Shown one piece after another: positions 42,089-42,241 of a DNA stretch of 42,241 nucleotides. The number at the start of each line of letters is the position of its first letter. Position 1 is the first letter of the stretch. A model generated the notes under the pieces. That model was not told the DNA's origin and searched no databases. It saw only the letters and a list, made by a program, of their open reading frames with translations. The DNA comes from Clostridiales bacterium (GTDB lineage: Bacteria > Bacillota > Clostridia > Lachnospirales > WQUN01). Location: contig JAISGK010000058.1 in NCBI GenBank assembly GCA_031263155.1, forward strand, positions 1-42,241, in the 5' to 3' direction. The translations under genes were made by a program, and so were the position numbers.

Positions 42089-42241
42089 TTGGATCACCAA
42101 CCATTTTATAAGGTACACAAGGATGTGCTAATAAAATGATTGAGGATGCTATTCAAAAGTCAAGATTATTTATGTGAACAAATCGTTAATTTTTTGTTCG
42201 CGCATTTCCTCAAAATAATTGTTTTTGTTCCTCATTCTGTT

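Noticed and set aside
40660-42241. Terminal inverted repeats of the IS4-type element
   Set aside because: I compared both flanks and found only short AT-rich similarities; no convincing ends or target duplication could be fixed.

Overview
The window reads as a chromosome segment of a spore-forming or spore-former-related Clostridia-type Firmicute. This is an inference from gene content. There is a Gram-positive style Tad pilus locus with no outer-membrane secretin. It uses strong GGAGG ribosome binding sites with many GTG/TTG starts and has sigma-A-type promoters. A collagen-like surface protein of the exosporium (BclA) type, an ECF sigma cassette and RbsABC-type importers complete the picture.

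Layout. 128-930: two small hypothetical genes ending at a strong terminator. 1137-12806 (+): a Tad (tight adherence) type IVc pilus operon led by a perfect consensus promoter. Its order is prepilin peptidase, TadZ/CpaE-like ATPase, TadA/CpaF ATPase, TadB, an unusually long TadC, two Flp prepilins, terminator plus a large inverted repeat, TadE-like pseudopilin, DUF5702 (TadG-like), second TadE-like protein, second prepilin peptidase, a 29-residue hydrophobic peptide, and a DUF6382-FHA protein. 12781-22278 (-): a UspA-like protein, FtsH protease, a 1600-residue secreted fibronectin-III protein and the RNA polymerase recycling helicase HelD. 22357-24469: a direct-repeat-flanked segment with a beta-propeller-like lipoprotein and an orphan AbiEi antitoxin whose AbiEii partner survives only as a 29-codon stub. 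24655-26268: divergent TetR regulator and CruF/DUF422-like membrane protein. 26344-27286: an IS66-like remnant bounded by 15-bp inverted repeats. 27325-33001 (+): an uncharacterised ABC importer (DUF3798 lipoprotein, RbsA-like ATPase, two permeases, DUF6672 protein) with an attenuator-like hairpin after the binding protein. 33074-35426 (-): ECF sigma factor, zinc-finger anti-sigma and an ABC-2 exporter. 35749-38504 (-): glycosyltransferase plus collagen-like protein. 38671-42088: a lone CheB methylesterase domain, a P-loop kinase, a broken sigma-factor remnant, tRNA-Thr(CGT) and an IS4-type transposase.

How the parts work together. TadZ positions and TadA powers a TadB/TadC inner-membrane platform. 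The two prepilin peptidases mature Flp and TadE-like prepilins, and the FHA protein suggests phospho-threonine control of assembly. The sigma/anti-sigma/ABC block is a self-regulated envelope-stress type module. The glycosyltransferase probably decorates the threonine-rich collagen repeat of its neighbour. The most unusual items are the TadC insertion, the missing canonical start codon of tadB, the unlisted micro-ORF in the Tad operon, the decaying AbiE pair between direct repeats, and the uncharacterised DUF3798/DUF6672 importer. All family names come from memory of motifs; no database search was run.
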